The notes below the pieces were generated by a model, which made no database searches, was not told the origin of the DNA, and saw nothing but the letters and a program-made list of their open reading frames with translations. Both the position numbers and the translations under genes were made by a program. DNA of 64,000 nt from Bos javanicus. Lineage: Eukaryota > Chordata > Mammalia > Artiodactyla > Bovidae. This document shows, one piece after another, positions 34,552 to 48,116 of the stretch (position 1 is the first letter of the stretch; every line of letters begins with the position of its first letter). The DNA is taken from positions 89,993 to 153,992 of the forward strand of contig NW_026894291.1 in NCBI RefSeq assembly GCF_032452875.1. Reading direction: 5' to 3'.

Positions 34552-36437
34552 TGATCACGTGACTGAGCATGCACTGTTCACGTGGCTGATCATACACTGA
34601 TCACGTGATGATCATGCACTGATCACTTGGATATCATGCACTGATCACGTGGCTGATCATACACTGTTCACGTGTCTGACCATGCACTGATCACGTGGCT
34701 GATCATACACTGCTCACGTAACTGATCATGCACTGATCACGTGGCTATCATGCACTGATCACGTGGCTGAACATGCACTGTTCACGTGGCTGATCACACA
34801 CCTGTCACGTGACATATCATGCACTGATCACGTGGCACTCATGCACTGATCACGTGGCTGATCATACTCTGCTCACGTAACTCATCATGCACACATCACG
34901 TGGCTATCATGCACTGCTCACGTGGCTCGTCATGGAATGATCACATGGCTACCATATACTGGTCACGTGACTGATCATGATCACGTAAATGATCATGCAC
35001 TGTTCACGTGACTGATCATGCACTGATCACGTGACTGATCATGCACTGATCACGTGGCTATCATGCACTGCTCACGTGGCTGATCATGCAACGATCACGT
35101 AGCAACCATGTACTGGTCACGTGACTGATCATGCACTGATCACGTAATTGATCATGCACTGATCACGTGGCTCATCATGCACTGATCACGTGGCTGATCA
35201 CACATATCACGTGACTGATCATGCACTGATCACGTGGCTATCATGCACTGATCACGTGGCTATCATGCACTGATCACGTGGATATCATGCACTGATCACG
35301 TGGCTGATCACACACGTATCACATGACTGATCATGCACTGATCACGTGGCTATCATGCACTGATCACGTGGCTATCATGCACTGATCACGTGGCTGATCA
35401 TGCACTGATCACGTAGCTACCATGCACTGGTCACGTGACTGATCATGCACTGATCACGTAATTGATCATGCACTGATCACGTGACTGATCATGCACTGAT
35501 CACGTGACTGATCATGCACTGATCACGTGACTGATCATGCACTGATCACGTGGCTATCATGCACTGATCACGTGGCTGATCATGCACTGATCACGTAGCT
35601 ACCACATACTGATCACGTGACTGATCATGCACTGATCACGTAACTGATCATGCACTGATCACGTGGCTGATCATGCACTGATCACGTGGCTGATCATGCA
35701 CTGATCACGTGACTGATCATGCACTGATCACGTGACTGATCATGCACTGATCACGTGGCTATCATGCACTGATCACGTGGCTGATCATGCACTGATCACG
35801 TGACTGATCATGCACTGATCACGTGACTGATCATGCACTGATCACGTGACTGATCATGCACTGATCACGTGACTATCATGCACTGATCACGTGGCTGATC
35901 ATGCACTGATCACGTGGCTGATCATGCACTGATCACGTGACTGATCATGCACTGATCACGTGGCTATCATGCACTGATCACGTGGCTGATCATGCACTGA
36001 TCACGTGGCTGATCATGCACTGATCACGTGACTGATCATGCACTGATCACGTGACTGATCATGCACTGATCACGTGGCTATCATGCACTACTCACGTGGC
36101 TGATCATGCAATGATCATGTAGCTACCATGTACAGGTCACGTGAATGATCATACACCCATCAGGTGACTGATCATGCACTGATCACGTGGCTATCATGCA
36201 CTGATCACGTGACTGATCATGCACTGATCACGTCTATATCATGCACTGATCACATGACTGCCCATGCACTGATCACGTGGATGATCATACACTAATCATG
36301 TGACAGATCATGCACTGATCACGTGGCTGATCATGCACTGATACCGTGACTGAGCATGGACTGATCACATGACTATCATGTAGTGATCACGTGACTTAAT
36401 GGCGCTGATCATGTGACTGATCATGCGCTGATCATGT
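34552..36437. repeat. 1.706-type array, S tail then homogenised
   Basis: S-tail block present (CACACACCTGTC at about 34,795; GCTCGTCATGGAATGATC near 34,926, followed by ATGGCTACC). Deletions at CATGATCACGTAAATG (about 34,976) and CACACATATCACG. Then consensus array and R approach. Confidence 0.82.
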
Positions 36438-36702
36438 TTGCTATCATACACTGATCATGTGCCTCTGGAGGCAATAAACAAAGAGCTGAGTAGGCACGAA
36501 TCAAACAGTCAGCAGGCAATAATCATGGAACTCAGGTGTGAGGAATCATGCTGCTCAGCTGGCAATAATCAAGCAGCTGAGCAGGCAGGAATTACGCAGC
36601 ACAGCTGGCAATTGTCAAGCAGATGACAGGCAGGAATCGTGCAGCTCAGCTGGCAATTGTCAAGCAGATGAGCAGACAGTAATCACGCAGCTCAGCAGGC
36701 CC
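36438..36702. repeat. Diverged core A, R subtype
   Basis: R subtype; ends GGCCCAGATC. The next S core is 1,324 bp on. Confidence 0.82.
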
Positions 36703-37761
36703 AGATCACGTGACTGAGCATGCACTGTTCACGTGGCTGATCATACACTGATCACGTGACTGATCATGCACTGATCACGTGGCTATCATGCACTGATCAC
36801 GTGGCTGATCATACACTGTTCACGTGTCTGACCATGCACTGATCACGTGGCTGATCATACACTGCTCACGTAACTGATCATGCACTGATCACGTGGCTGA
36901 TCATGCACTGATCAGTGGCTATCATGCACTGATCACGTGGCTGATCATGCACTGATCACGTGACTGATCATGCACTGATCACTGGCTATCATGCACTGAT
37001 CACTGGCTATCATGCACTGATCACGTGGCTGATCATGCACTGATCACGTGACTGATCATGCACTGATCACGTCTATATCATGCACTGATCACATGACTGA
37101 TCATGCACTGATCACGTGGATGATCATACACTGATCACGTGACTGATCATGCACTGATCACGTGGCTATCATGCACTGATCACGTGGCTGATCATGCAAT
37201 GATCACGTAGCTACCATGTACTGGTCACGTGACTGATCATGCACTGATCACGTAATTGATCATGCACTGATCACGTGACTGATCATGCACTGATCACGTG
37301 AGTGATCATGCACTGATCACGTGACTGATCATGCACTGATCACGTGGCTATCATGCACTGCTCACGTGGCTGATCATGCAATGATCACGTAGCTACCATG
37401 TACTGGTCACGTGACTGATCATGCACTGATCACGTAATTGATCATGCACTGATCACGTGGCTGATCATGCACTGATCACGTGGCTGATCACTGATCATGC
37501 ACTGATCACGTGACTGATCATGCACTGATCACGTGACTGATCATGCACTGATCACCTGCCTGATCATGCACTGATCACGTGACAAATCATGCACTGATCA
37601 CATAGCTATCATGAACTGATCACGTGGCTGATCATGCACTGATCACGTGGCTGATCATGCACTGATACCGTGACTGAGCATGGACTGATCACATGACTAT
37701 CATGTAGTGATCACGTGACTTAATGGCGCTGATCATGTGACTGATCATGCACTGATCATGT
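36703..37761. repeat. 1.706-type array (R to S, 1.32-kb class)
   Basis: Very similar in layout to 28,639-29,696. The half-monomer loss GGCTGATCACTGATCATGC lies at about 37,483, then CACCTGCCTG and GTGACAAATC. Confidence 0.82.
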
Positions 37762-38024
37762 TTGCTATCATACACTGATCATGTGCCTCTGGAGGCAATA
37801 AACAAAGAGCTGAGTAGGCACGAATCACAGTCAGCAGGCAATAATCATGGAACTCAGCTGTGAGGAATCATGCTGCTCAGCTGGCAATAATCAAGCAGCT
37901 GAGCAGGCAGGAATTACGCAGCACAGCTGGCAATTGTCAAGCAGATGACAGGCAGGAATCGTGCAGCTCAGCTGGCAATTGTCAAGCAGATGAGCAGACA
38001 GTAATCACGCAGCTCAGCAGGCCC
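37762..38024. repeat. Diverged core A, S subtype
   Basis: Shares the two-base loss GAATCACAGTCAGC with the core 3,473 bp upstream, marking the two as recent sister copies. Confidence 0.82.
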
Positions 38025-39915
38025 TGATCACGTGACTGAGCATGCACTGTTCACGTGGCTGATCATACACTGATCACGTGATGATCATGCACTGATCACT
38101 TGGATATCATGCACTGATCACGTGGCTGATCATACACTGTTCACGTGTCTGACCATGCACTGATCACGTGGCTGATCATACACTGCTCACGTAACTGATC
38201 ATGCACTGATCACGTGGCTATCATGCACTGATCACGTGGCTGAACATGCACTGTTCACGTGGCTGATCACACACCTGTCACGTGACATATCATGCACTGA
38301 TCACGTGGCACTCATGCACTGATCACGTGGCTGATCATACTCTGCTCACGTAACTCATCATGCACACATCACGTGGCTATCATGCACTGCTCACGTGGCT
38401 CGTCATGGAATGATCACGTGGCTACCATATACTGGTCACGTGACTGATCATGCACAGATCACGTAAATGATCATGCACTGTTCACGTGACTGATCATGTA
38501 CTGATCACGTGACTGATCATGCACTGATCACGTGGCTATCATGCACTGCTCACGTGGCTGATCATGCAACGATCACGTAGCAACCATGTACTGGTCACGT
38601 GACTGATCATGCACTGATCACGTAATTGATCCTGCACTGATCACGTGGCTCATCATGCACTGATCACGTGGCTGATCACACATGTATCACGTGACTGATC
38701 ATGCACTGATCACGTGGCTATCATGCACTGATCACGTGGCTATCATGCACTGATCACGTGGATATCATGCACTGATCACGTGGCTGATCACACACGTATC
38801 ACGTGACTGATCATGCACTGATCACGTGGCTATCATGCACTGATCACGTGGCTATCATGCACTGATCACGTGGCTGATCATGCAATGATCACGTAGCTAC
38901 CATGCACTGGTCACGTGACTGATCATGCACTGATCACGTAATTGATCATGCACTGATCACGTGACTGATCATGCACTGATCACGTGACTGATCATGCACT
39001 GATCACGTGACTGATCATGCACTGATCACGTGGCTATCATGCACTGATCACGTGGCTGATCATGCACTGATCACGTGGCTACCATACTGATCACGTGACT
39101 GATCATGCACTGATCACGTAATTGATCATGCACTGATCACGTGGCTGATCATGCACTGATCACGTGGCTGATCATGCACTGATCACGTGACTGATCATGC
39201 ACTGATCACGTGACTGATCATGCACTGATCACGTGGCTATCATGCACTGATCACGTGGCTGATCATGCACTGATCACGTGCCTGATCATGCACTGATCAC
39301 GTGACTGATCATGCACTGATCACGTGACTGATCATGCACTGATCACGTGACTATCATGCACTGATCACGTGGCTGATCATGCACTGATCACGTGGCTGAT
39401 CATGCACTGATCACGTGACTGATCATGCACTGATCACGTGGCTATCATGCACTGATCACGTGGCTGATCATGCACTGATCACGTGGCTGATCATGCACTG
39501 ATCACGTGACTGATCATGCACTGATCACGTGACTGATCATGCACTGATCACGTGGCTATCATGCACTACTCACGTGGCTGATCATGCAATGATCATGTAG
39601 CTACCATGTACTGGTCACGTGAATGATCATACACCCATCAGGTGACTGATCATGCACTGATCACGTGGCTATCATGCACTGATCACGTGACTGATCATGC
39701 ACTGATCACGTCTATATCATGCACTGATCACATGACTGCCCATGCACTGATCACGTGGATGATCATACACTAATCATGTGACAGATCATGCACTGATCAC
39801 GTGGCTGATCATGCACTGATACCGTGACTGAGCATGGACTGATCACATGACTATCATGTAGTGATCACGTGACTTAATGGCGCTGATCATGTGACTGATC
39901 ATGCGCTGATCATGT
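38025..39915. repeat. 1.706-type array, S tail then homogenised
   Basis: Near copy of 34,552-36,437, including GTGGCTACCATATACTGG (about 38,418), which the 29,962 tail has as ATAGCTACC. No gene seen. Confidence 0.82.
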
Positions 39916-40180
39916 TTGCTATCATACACTGATCATGTGCCTCTGGAGGCAATAAACAAAGAGCTGAGTAGGCACGAATCAAACAGTCAGCAGGCAATAA
40001 TCATGGAACTCAGGTGTGAGGAATCATGCTGCTCAGCTGGCAATAATCAAGCAGCTGAGCAGGCAGGAATTACGCAGCACAGCTGGCAATTGTCAAGCAG
40101 ATGACAGGCAGGAATCGTGCAGCTCAGCTGGCAATTGTCAAGCAGATGAGCAGACAGTAATCACGCAGCTCAGCAGGCCC
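39916..40180. repeat. Diverged core A, R subtype
   Basis: R subtype; ends GGCCCTGATC. The next S core is 1,703 bp on. Confidence 0.82.
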
Positions 40181-41618
40181 TGATCACGTGACTGAGCATG
40201 CACTGTTCACGTGGCTGATCATACACTGATCACGTGACTGATCATGCACTGATCACGTGGCTATCATGCACTGATCACGTGGCTGATCATACACTGTTCA
40301 CGTGTCTGACCATGCACTGATCACGTGGCTGATCATACACTGCTCACGTAACTGATCATGCACTGATCACGTGGCTGATCATGCACTGATCACGTGGCTA
40401 TCATGCACTGATCACGTGGCTGATCATGCACTGATCACGTGACTGATCATGCACTGATCACTGGCTATCATGCACTCATTCACTGGCTATCATGCACTGA
40501 TCACGTGGCTGATCATGCACTGATCACGTGACTGATCATGCACTGATCACGTCTATATCATGCACTGATCACGTGACTGATCATGCACTGATCACGTGGA
40601 TGATCATGCACTGATCATGTGACTGATCATGCACTGATCACGTGGCTATCATGCACTGATCACGTGGCTGATCATGCAATGATCACGTAGCTACCATGTA
40701 CTGGTCACGTGACTGATCATGCACTGATCACGTAATTGATCATGCACTGATCACGTGACTGATCATGCACTGATCACGTGACTGATCATGCACTGATCAC
40801 GTGACTGATCATGCACTGATCACGTGGCTATCATGCACTGATCACGTGGCTGATCATGCAATGATCACGTAGCTACCATGTACTGGTCACGTGACTGATC
40901 ATGCACTGATCACGTAATTGATCATGCACTGATCACGTGGCTGATCATGCACTGATCACGTGGCTGATCATGCACTGATCACGTGACTGATCATGCACTG
41001 ATCACGTGACTGATCATGCACTGATCACGTGGCTATCATGCACTGATCACGTGGCTGATCATGCACTGATCACGTGGCTGATCATGCACTGATCACATGA
41101 CTGATCATGCACTGATCACGTGACTGATCATGCACTGATCACGTGGCTATCATGCACTGCTCACGTGGCTGATCATGCAATGATCATGTAGCTACCATGT
41201 ACTGGTCAGTGACTGATCATGCACTGATCACGTGACTGATCATGCACTGATCACGTGGCTATCATGCACTACTCACGTGGCTGATCATGCAATGATCATG
41301 TAGCTACCATGTACTGGTCACGTGACTGATCATACACCCATCAGGTGACTGATCATGCACTGATCACGTGGCTATCATGCACTGATCACGTGGCTGATCA
41401 TGCACTGATCACGTGCTGATCATGCACTGATCACGTGACTGATCATGCACTGATCACGTGGCTGATCATGAACTGATCACGTGGCTGATCATGCACTGAT
41501 CACGTGGCTGATCATGCACTGATACCGTGACTGAGCATGGACTGATCACATGACTATCATGTAGTGATCACGTGACTTAATGGCGCTGATCATGTGACTG
41601 ATCATGCACTGATCATGT
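40181..41618. repeat. 1.706-type array (R to S, 1.7-kb class)
   Basis: Same layout as 25,576-27,011, including CACTCATTCACTGG at about 40,472. No gene seen. Confidence 0.82.
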
Positions 41619-41883
41619 TTGCTATCATACACTGATCATGTGCCTCTGGAGGCAATAAACAAAGAGCTGAGTAGGCACGAATCAAACAGTCAGCAGGCAA
41701 TAATCATGGAACTCAGCTGTGAGGAATCATGCTGCTCAGCTGGCAATAATCAAGCAGCTGAGCAGGCAGGAATTACGCAGCACAGCTGGCAATTGTCAAG
41801 CAGATGACAGGCAGGAATCGTGCAGCTCAGCTGGCAATTGTCAAGCAGATGAGCAGACAGTAATCACGCAGCTCAGCAGGCCC
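41619..41883. repeat. Diverged core A, S subtype
   Basis: Full-length S core; its tail lacks the usual GTGATGATC and CTTGGATATC marks. Confidence 0.82.
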
Positions 41884-42795
41884 TGATCACGTGACTGAGC
41901 ATGCACTGTTCACGTGGCTGATCATACACTGATCACGTGACTGATCATGCACTGATCACGTGGCTGATCATGCACTGATCACGTAACTGATCATGCACTG
42001 ATCACGTGGCTATCATGCACTGATCACGTGGCTGATCATGCACTGATCACGTGGCTGATCACACACTGTCACGTGACTATCATGCACTGATCACGTGGCA
42101 CTCATGCACTGATCACGTGGCTGATCATACTCTGCTCACGTAACTCATCATGCACACATCACGTGGCTATCATGCACTGCTCACGTGGCTCGTCATGGAA
42201 TGATCACGTAGCTACATATACTGGTCACGTGACTGATCATGCACTGATCACGTAAATGATCATGCACTGATCACGTGACTGATCATGCACTGATCACGTG
42301 ACTGATCATGCACTGATCACGTGGCTATCATGCACTGATCACGTGGCTGATCATGCACTGATCACGTGCTGATCATGCACTGATCACGTGACTGATCATG
42401 CACTGATCACGTGACTGATCATGCACTGATCACGTGGCTATCATGCACTATCACGTGGCTGATCATGCAATGATCACGTAGCTACCATGTACTGGTCACG
42501 TGACTGATCATACACTGATCAGGTGACTGATCATGCACTGATCACGTGGCTATCATGCACTGATCACGTGACTGATCATGCACTGATCACGTCTATATCA
42601 TGCACTGATCACATGACTGCCCATGCACTGATCACGTGGATGATCATGCACTGATCACGTGACTGATCATGCACTGATCACGTGGCTGATCATGCACTGA
42701 TACCGTGACTGACATGGACTGATCACATGACTATCATGTAGTGATCACGTGACTTAATGGCACTGATCATGTGACTGATCATGCACTGATCATGT
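41884..42795. repeat. 1.706-type array, S tail largely converted to consensus
   Basis: S-tail block recognisable but smoothed: CACACACTGTCACGTGAC at about 42,060 (others CACACACCTGTC), GCTCGTCATGGAATG, GCTACATATACTGG. Unusually short distance to the next core. GACTGACATGGACTG has lost GC in the leader. Confidence 0.8.
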
Positions 42796-43060
42796 TTGCT
42801 ATCATACACTGATCATGTGCCTCTGGAGGCAATAAACAAAGAGCTGAGTAGGCACGAATCAAACAGTCAGCAGGCAATAATCATGGAACTCAGGTGTGAG
42901 GAATCATGCTGCTCAGCTGGCAATAATCAAGCAGCTGAGCAGGCAGGAATTACGCAGCACAGCTGATAATTGTCAAGCAGATGACAGGCAGGAATCGTGC
43001 AGCTCAGCTGGCAATTGTCAAGCAGATGAGCAGACAGTAATCACGCAGCTCAGCAGGCCC
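42796..43060. repeat. Diverged core A, R subtype
   Basis: R subtype with CAGCTGATAATTG. The leader is S-like (GCACTGATCATGTTT). The next core begins only 591 bp on. Confidence 0.82.
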
Positions 43061-43386
43061 TGATCACGTGACTGAGCATGCACTGTTCACGTGGCTGATC
43101 ATACACTGATCACGTGACTGATCATGCACTGATCACGTGGCTATCATGCACTGATCACGTGGCTGATCATACACTGATCACGTGCCTGATCATGCACTGA
43201 TCACGTGACTGATCATGCACTGATCACGTGGCTGATCATGCACTGATCACGTGGCTGATCATGCACTGATCACGTGGCTGATCATGCACTGATACGTGAC
43301 TGAGCATGGACTGATCACATGACTATCATGTATGATCACGTGACTTAATGGCACTGATCATGTGACTGATCATGCACTGATCATGT
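43061..43386. repeat. Short 1.706-type array between two A cores
   Basis: Only about fourteen monomers separate these cores, the shortest spacer in the window. The leader has lost bases (GATACGTGACTGAGC, CATGTATGATCACG). Confidence 0.82.
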
Positions 43387-43646
43387 TTGCTATCATACAC
43401 TGATCATGTGCCTCTGAATAAACAAAGAGCTGAGTAGGCACGAATCAAACAGTCAGCAGGCAATAATCATGGAACTCAGCTGTGAGGAATCATGCTGCTC
43501 AGCTGGCAATAATCAAGCAGCTGAGCAGGCAGGAATTACGCAGCACAGCTGGCAATTGTCAAGCAGATGACAGGCAGGAATCGTGCAGCTCAGCTGGCAA
43601 TTGTCAAGCAGATGAGCAGACAGTAATCACGCAGCTCAGCAGGCCC
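43387..43646. repeat. Diverged core A, S subtype, 5-bp deletion
   Basis: GTGCCTCTGAATAAAC: the GAGGC of CTGGAGGCAATAAAC is lost, exactly where the LTR sits in the 1.711a units. Confidence 0.82.
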
Positions 43647-45117
43647 TGATCACGTGACTGAGCATGCACTGTTCACGTGGCTGATCATACACTGATCACG
43701 TGATGATCATGCACTGATCACTTGGATATCATGCACTGATCACGTGGCTGATCATACACTGTTCACGTGTCTGACCATGCACTGATCACGTGGCTGATCA
43801 TACACTGCTCACGTAACTGATCATGCACTGATCACGTGGCTATCATGCACTGATCACGTGGCTGATCATGCACTGATCACGTGGCTGATCACACACCTGT
43901 CACGTGACATATCATGCACTGATCACGTGGCACTCATGCACTGATCACGTGGCTGATCATACTCTGCTCACGTAACTCATCATGCACATCACGTGGCTAT
44001 CATGCACTGCTCACGTGGCTCGTCATGGAATGATCACGTAGCTACATATACTGGTCACGTGACTGATCATGCACAGATCACGTAAATGATCATGCACTGT
44101 CACGTGACTGATCATGTCTGATCACGTGACTGATCATGCACTGATCACGTGGCTATCATGCACTGATCACGTGGCTGATCATGCACTGATCACGTGGATA
44201 TCATGCACTGATCACGGCTGATCATGCACTGATCACGTGACTGATCATGCACTGATCACGTGGCTATCATGCACTGATCACGTGGCTGATCATGCACTGA
44301 TCACGTGCTATCATGCACTGATCACGTGACTGATCATGCACTGATCACGTGGCTGATCATGCACTGATCACGTGGCTATCATGCACTGATCACGTGGCTG
44401 ATCACACACGATCATCATGACTGATCATGCACTGATCACGTGACTGATCATGCACTGATCACGTGCTGATCATGCACTGATCACGTGGCTGATCATGCAC
44501 TGATCACGTGGCTGATCATGCACTGATCACGTGGCTGATCATGCACTGATCACGTGGCTATCATGCACTGATCACGTGACTGATCATGCACTGATCACGT
44601 GGCTGATCATGCACTGATCACGTGACTGATCATGCACTGATCACGTGACTGATCATGCACTGATCACGTGACTGATCATGCACTGATCACGTGGCTGATC
44701 ATGCACTGATCACGTGGCTATCATGCACTGATCACGTGGCTGATCATGCACTGATCACGTAGCTACCATGTACTGATCACGTGACTGATCATGCACTGAT
44801 CACGTGGCTGATCATGCACTGATCACGTGGCTGATCATGCACTGATCACGTGGCTCATGCACTGATCACGTGGCTATCATGCACTGATCACGTGGCTATC
44901 ATGCACTGATCATGGCTGATCATGCACTGATCACGACTGATCATGCACTGATCACGTGACTGATCATGCACTGATCACGTGGCTGATCATGCACTGATCA
45001 CGTGGCTACCATGCACTGGTCACATGACTGATCATGCACTGATCACATGACTGATCATGCACTGATCACGTGGCTTATCATGCACTGATCATGTGACTGA
45101 TCATGTGCTGATCATGT
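43647..45117. repeat. 1.706-type array, S tail with small deletions
   Basis: S-tail block present (CACACACCTGTC at about 43,890). Several half-monomer or base losses (GTCTGATC at about 44,117; CACACGATCATCATG at about 44,404). Ends with the B leader. Confidence 0.8.
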
Positions 45118-45376
45118 TTGGTGTCATACACTGATCATGTGCCTCTGGAGGCAATGAACAAAGAGCTGAGTAGACAGGAATCAGTCAGCAGGCAATAATC
45201 ATGGAACTCAGCTCTGAGAAATCATGCTGCTCAGCTGGCAATAATCAAGCAGATGAGCAGGCAGGAATTACGCAGCACAGCTGGCAATTGTCAAGGATGA
45301 CAGGCAGGAATCGTGCAGCTCAGCTGGCAATTGTCAAGCAGATGAGCAGACAGTAATCACGCAGCTCAGCAGGCCC
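45118..45376. repeat. Diverged core B
   Basis: Last B core in the window. GAGTAGACAGG replaces GAGTAGGCAGG, and bases are lost in TGTCAAGGATGACAGG. Confidence 0.8.
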
Positions 45377-46376
45377 TGATCACGTGACTGAGCATGCACT
45401 GTTCACGTGGCTGATCACACACTGATCACGTGACTGATCATGCACTGATCACGTGGCTGATCATGCACTGATCACGTGGCTATCATGCACTGATCACGTG
45501 GCTGATCATGCACTGATCACGGACTGATCATGCACTGATCACGGGCTATCATGCACTGACACATGACTGATCATGCACTGATCACGTGGCTGATCATGCA
45601 CTGATCACGTGACTGATCATGCACTGATCACGTGACTGATCATGCACTGATCACGTGGCTGATCATGCACTGATCACGTGGCTATCATGCACTGCTCACG
45701 TGGCTGATCATGCACTGATCACGTAGCTATCATGCACTGATCACGTGACTGATCATGCACTGATCACGTAATTGATCATGCACTGATCACGTGGCTGATC
45801 ATGCACTGATCACGTGACTGATCATGCACTGATCACGTGACTGATCATGCACTGATCACGTGACTGATCATGCACTGATCACTGATCATGCACTGATCAC
45901 GTGGCTGATCATGCACTGATCACGTGGCTGATCATGCATGATCACGCAGCTACATGCACTGGTCACATGACTGATCATGCACTGATCACGTGACTGATCA
46001 TGCACTGATCACGTGGCTATCATGCACTACTCACGTGGCTGATCATGCAATGATCATGTAGCTACCATGTACAGGTCACGTGAATGATCATACACCCATC
46101 AGGTGACTGATCATGCACTGATCACGTGGCTATCATGCACTGATCACGTGACTGATCATGCACTGATCACGTCTATATCATGCACTGATCACATGACTGC
46201 CCATGCACTGATCACGTGGATGATCATACACTAATCATGTGACAGATCATGCACTGATCACGTGGCTGATCATGCACTGATACCGTGACTGAGCATGGAC
46301 TGATCACATGACTATCATGTAGTGATCACGTGACTTAATGGCGCTGATCATGTGACTGATCATGCGCTGATCATGT
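45377..46376. repeat. 1.706-type array
   Basis: Near-consensus 23-mers; a half-monomer loss CACTGATCACTGATCATGC at about 45,876; GCAGCTACATGCACTGG at about 45,946. R approach at the end. Confidence 0.82.
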
Positions 46377-46641
46377 TTGCTATCATACACTGATCATGTG
46401 CCTCTGGAGGCAATAAACAAAGAGCTGAGTAGGCACGAATCAAACAGTCAGCAGGCAATAATCATGGAACTCAGGTGTGAGGAATCATGCTGCTCAGCTG
46501 GCAATAATCAAGCAGCTGAGCAGGCAGGAATTACGCAGCACAGCTGGCAATTGTCAAGCAGATGACAGGCAGGAATCGTGCAGCTCAGCTGGCAATTGTC
46601 AAGCAGATGAGCAGACAGTAATCACGCAGCTCAGCAGGCCC
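46377..46641. repeat. Diverged core A, R subtype
   Basis: R subtype; ends GGCCCAGATC. No private indels. Confidence 0.82.
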
Positions 46642-47851
46642 AGATCACGTGACTGAGCATGCACTGTTCACGTGGCTGATCATACACTGATCACGTGACT
46701 GATCATGCACTGATCACGTGGCTATCATGCACTGATCACGTGGCTGATCATGCACTGTTCACGTGGCTGATCATGCACTGATCACGTGGCTGATCATGCA
46801 CTGATCACGTGGCTGATCATGCACTGATCACGTGGCTATCATGCACTGATCACGTGGCTGATCATGCACTGATCACGTGACTGATCATGCACTGATCACG
46901 TCATATCATGCACTGATCACGTGACTGCTCATGCACTGATCACGTGGCTGATCATACACTGATCACGTGACTGATCATGCACTGATCACGTGGCTATCAT
47001 GCACTGCTCACGTGGCTGATCATGCAATGATCACGTAGCTACCATGTACTGGTCACGTGACTGATCATGCACTGATCACGAACTGATCATGCACTGATCA
47101 CGTGACTGATCATGCACTGATCACGTGACTGATCATGCACTGATCACGTGACTGATCATGCACTGATCACGTGGCTGATCATGCACTGATCACGTGGCTG
47201 ATCATGCACTGATCACGTAGCTACCATACTGATCACGTGACTGATCATGCACTGATCACGTAATTGATCATGCACTGATCACGTGGCTGATCATGCACTG
47301 ATCACGTGGCTGATCATGCACTGATCACGTGACTGATCATGCACTGATCACGTGACTGATCATGCACTGATCACGTGGCTATCATGCACTGATCACGTGG
47401 CTGATCATGCACTGATCACGTGCCTGATCATGCACTGATCACATGACTGATCATGCACTGATCACGTGACTGATCATGCACTGATCACGTGGCTATCATG
47501 CACTACTCACGTGGCTGATCATGCAATGATCATGTAGCTACCATGTACAGGTCACGTGACTGATCATACACCCATCAGGTGACTGATCATGCACTGATCA
47601 CGTGGCTATCATGCATTGATCACGTGGCTGATCATGCACTGATCACGTGCCTGATCATGCACTGATCACGTGATGACCATGCACTGATCACGTGGCTATC
47701 ATGAACTGATCACCTGGCTGATCATGCACTGATCACGTGGCTGATCATGCACTGATACTGTGACTGAGCATGGACTGATCACATGACTATCATGTAGTGA
47801 TCACGTGACTTAATGGCGCTGATCATGTGACTGATCATGCGCTGATCATGT
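46642..47851. repeat. 1.706-type array
   Basis: 23-mers with CACGTCATATC and CACGAACTG (base losses of CTATATC and GTAACTG). Leader altered to GATACTGTGACTG. No gene seen. Confidence 0.82.
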
Positions 47852-48116
47852 TTGCTATCATACACTGATCATTTGCCTCTGGAGGCAATAACCAAAGAGC
47901 TGAGTAGGCACGAATCAAACAGTCAGCAGGCAATAATCATGGAACTCAGCTGTGAGGAATCATGCTGCTCAGCTGGCAATAATCAAGCAGCTGAGCAGGC
48001 AGGAATTACGCAGCACAGCTGGCAATTGTCAAGCAGATGACAGGCAGGAATCGTGCAGCTCAGCTGGCAATTGTCAAGCAGATGAGCAGACAGTAATCAC
48101 GCAGCTCAGCAGGCCC
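47852..48116. repeat. Diverged core A, S subtype
   Basis: Private changes: CATTTGCCTCTGG and AACCAAAGAGC. S core with an R-like GCGCTGATCATG leader. Confidence 0.82.
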
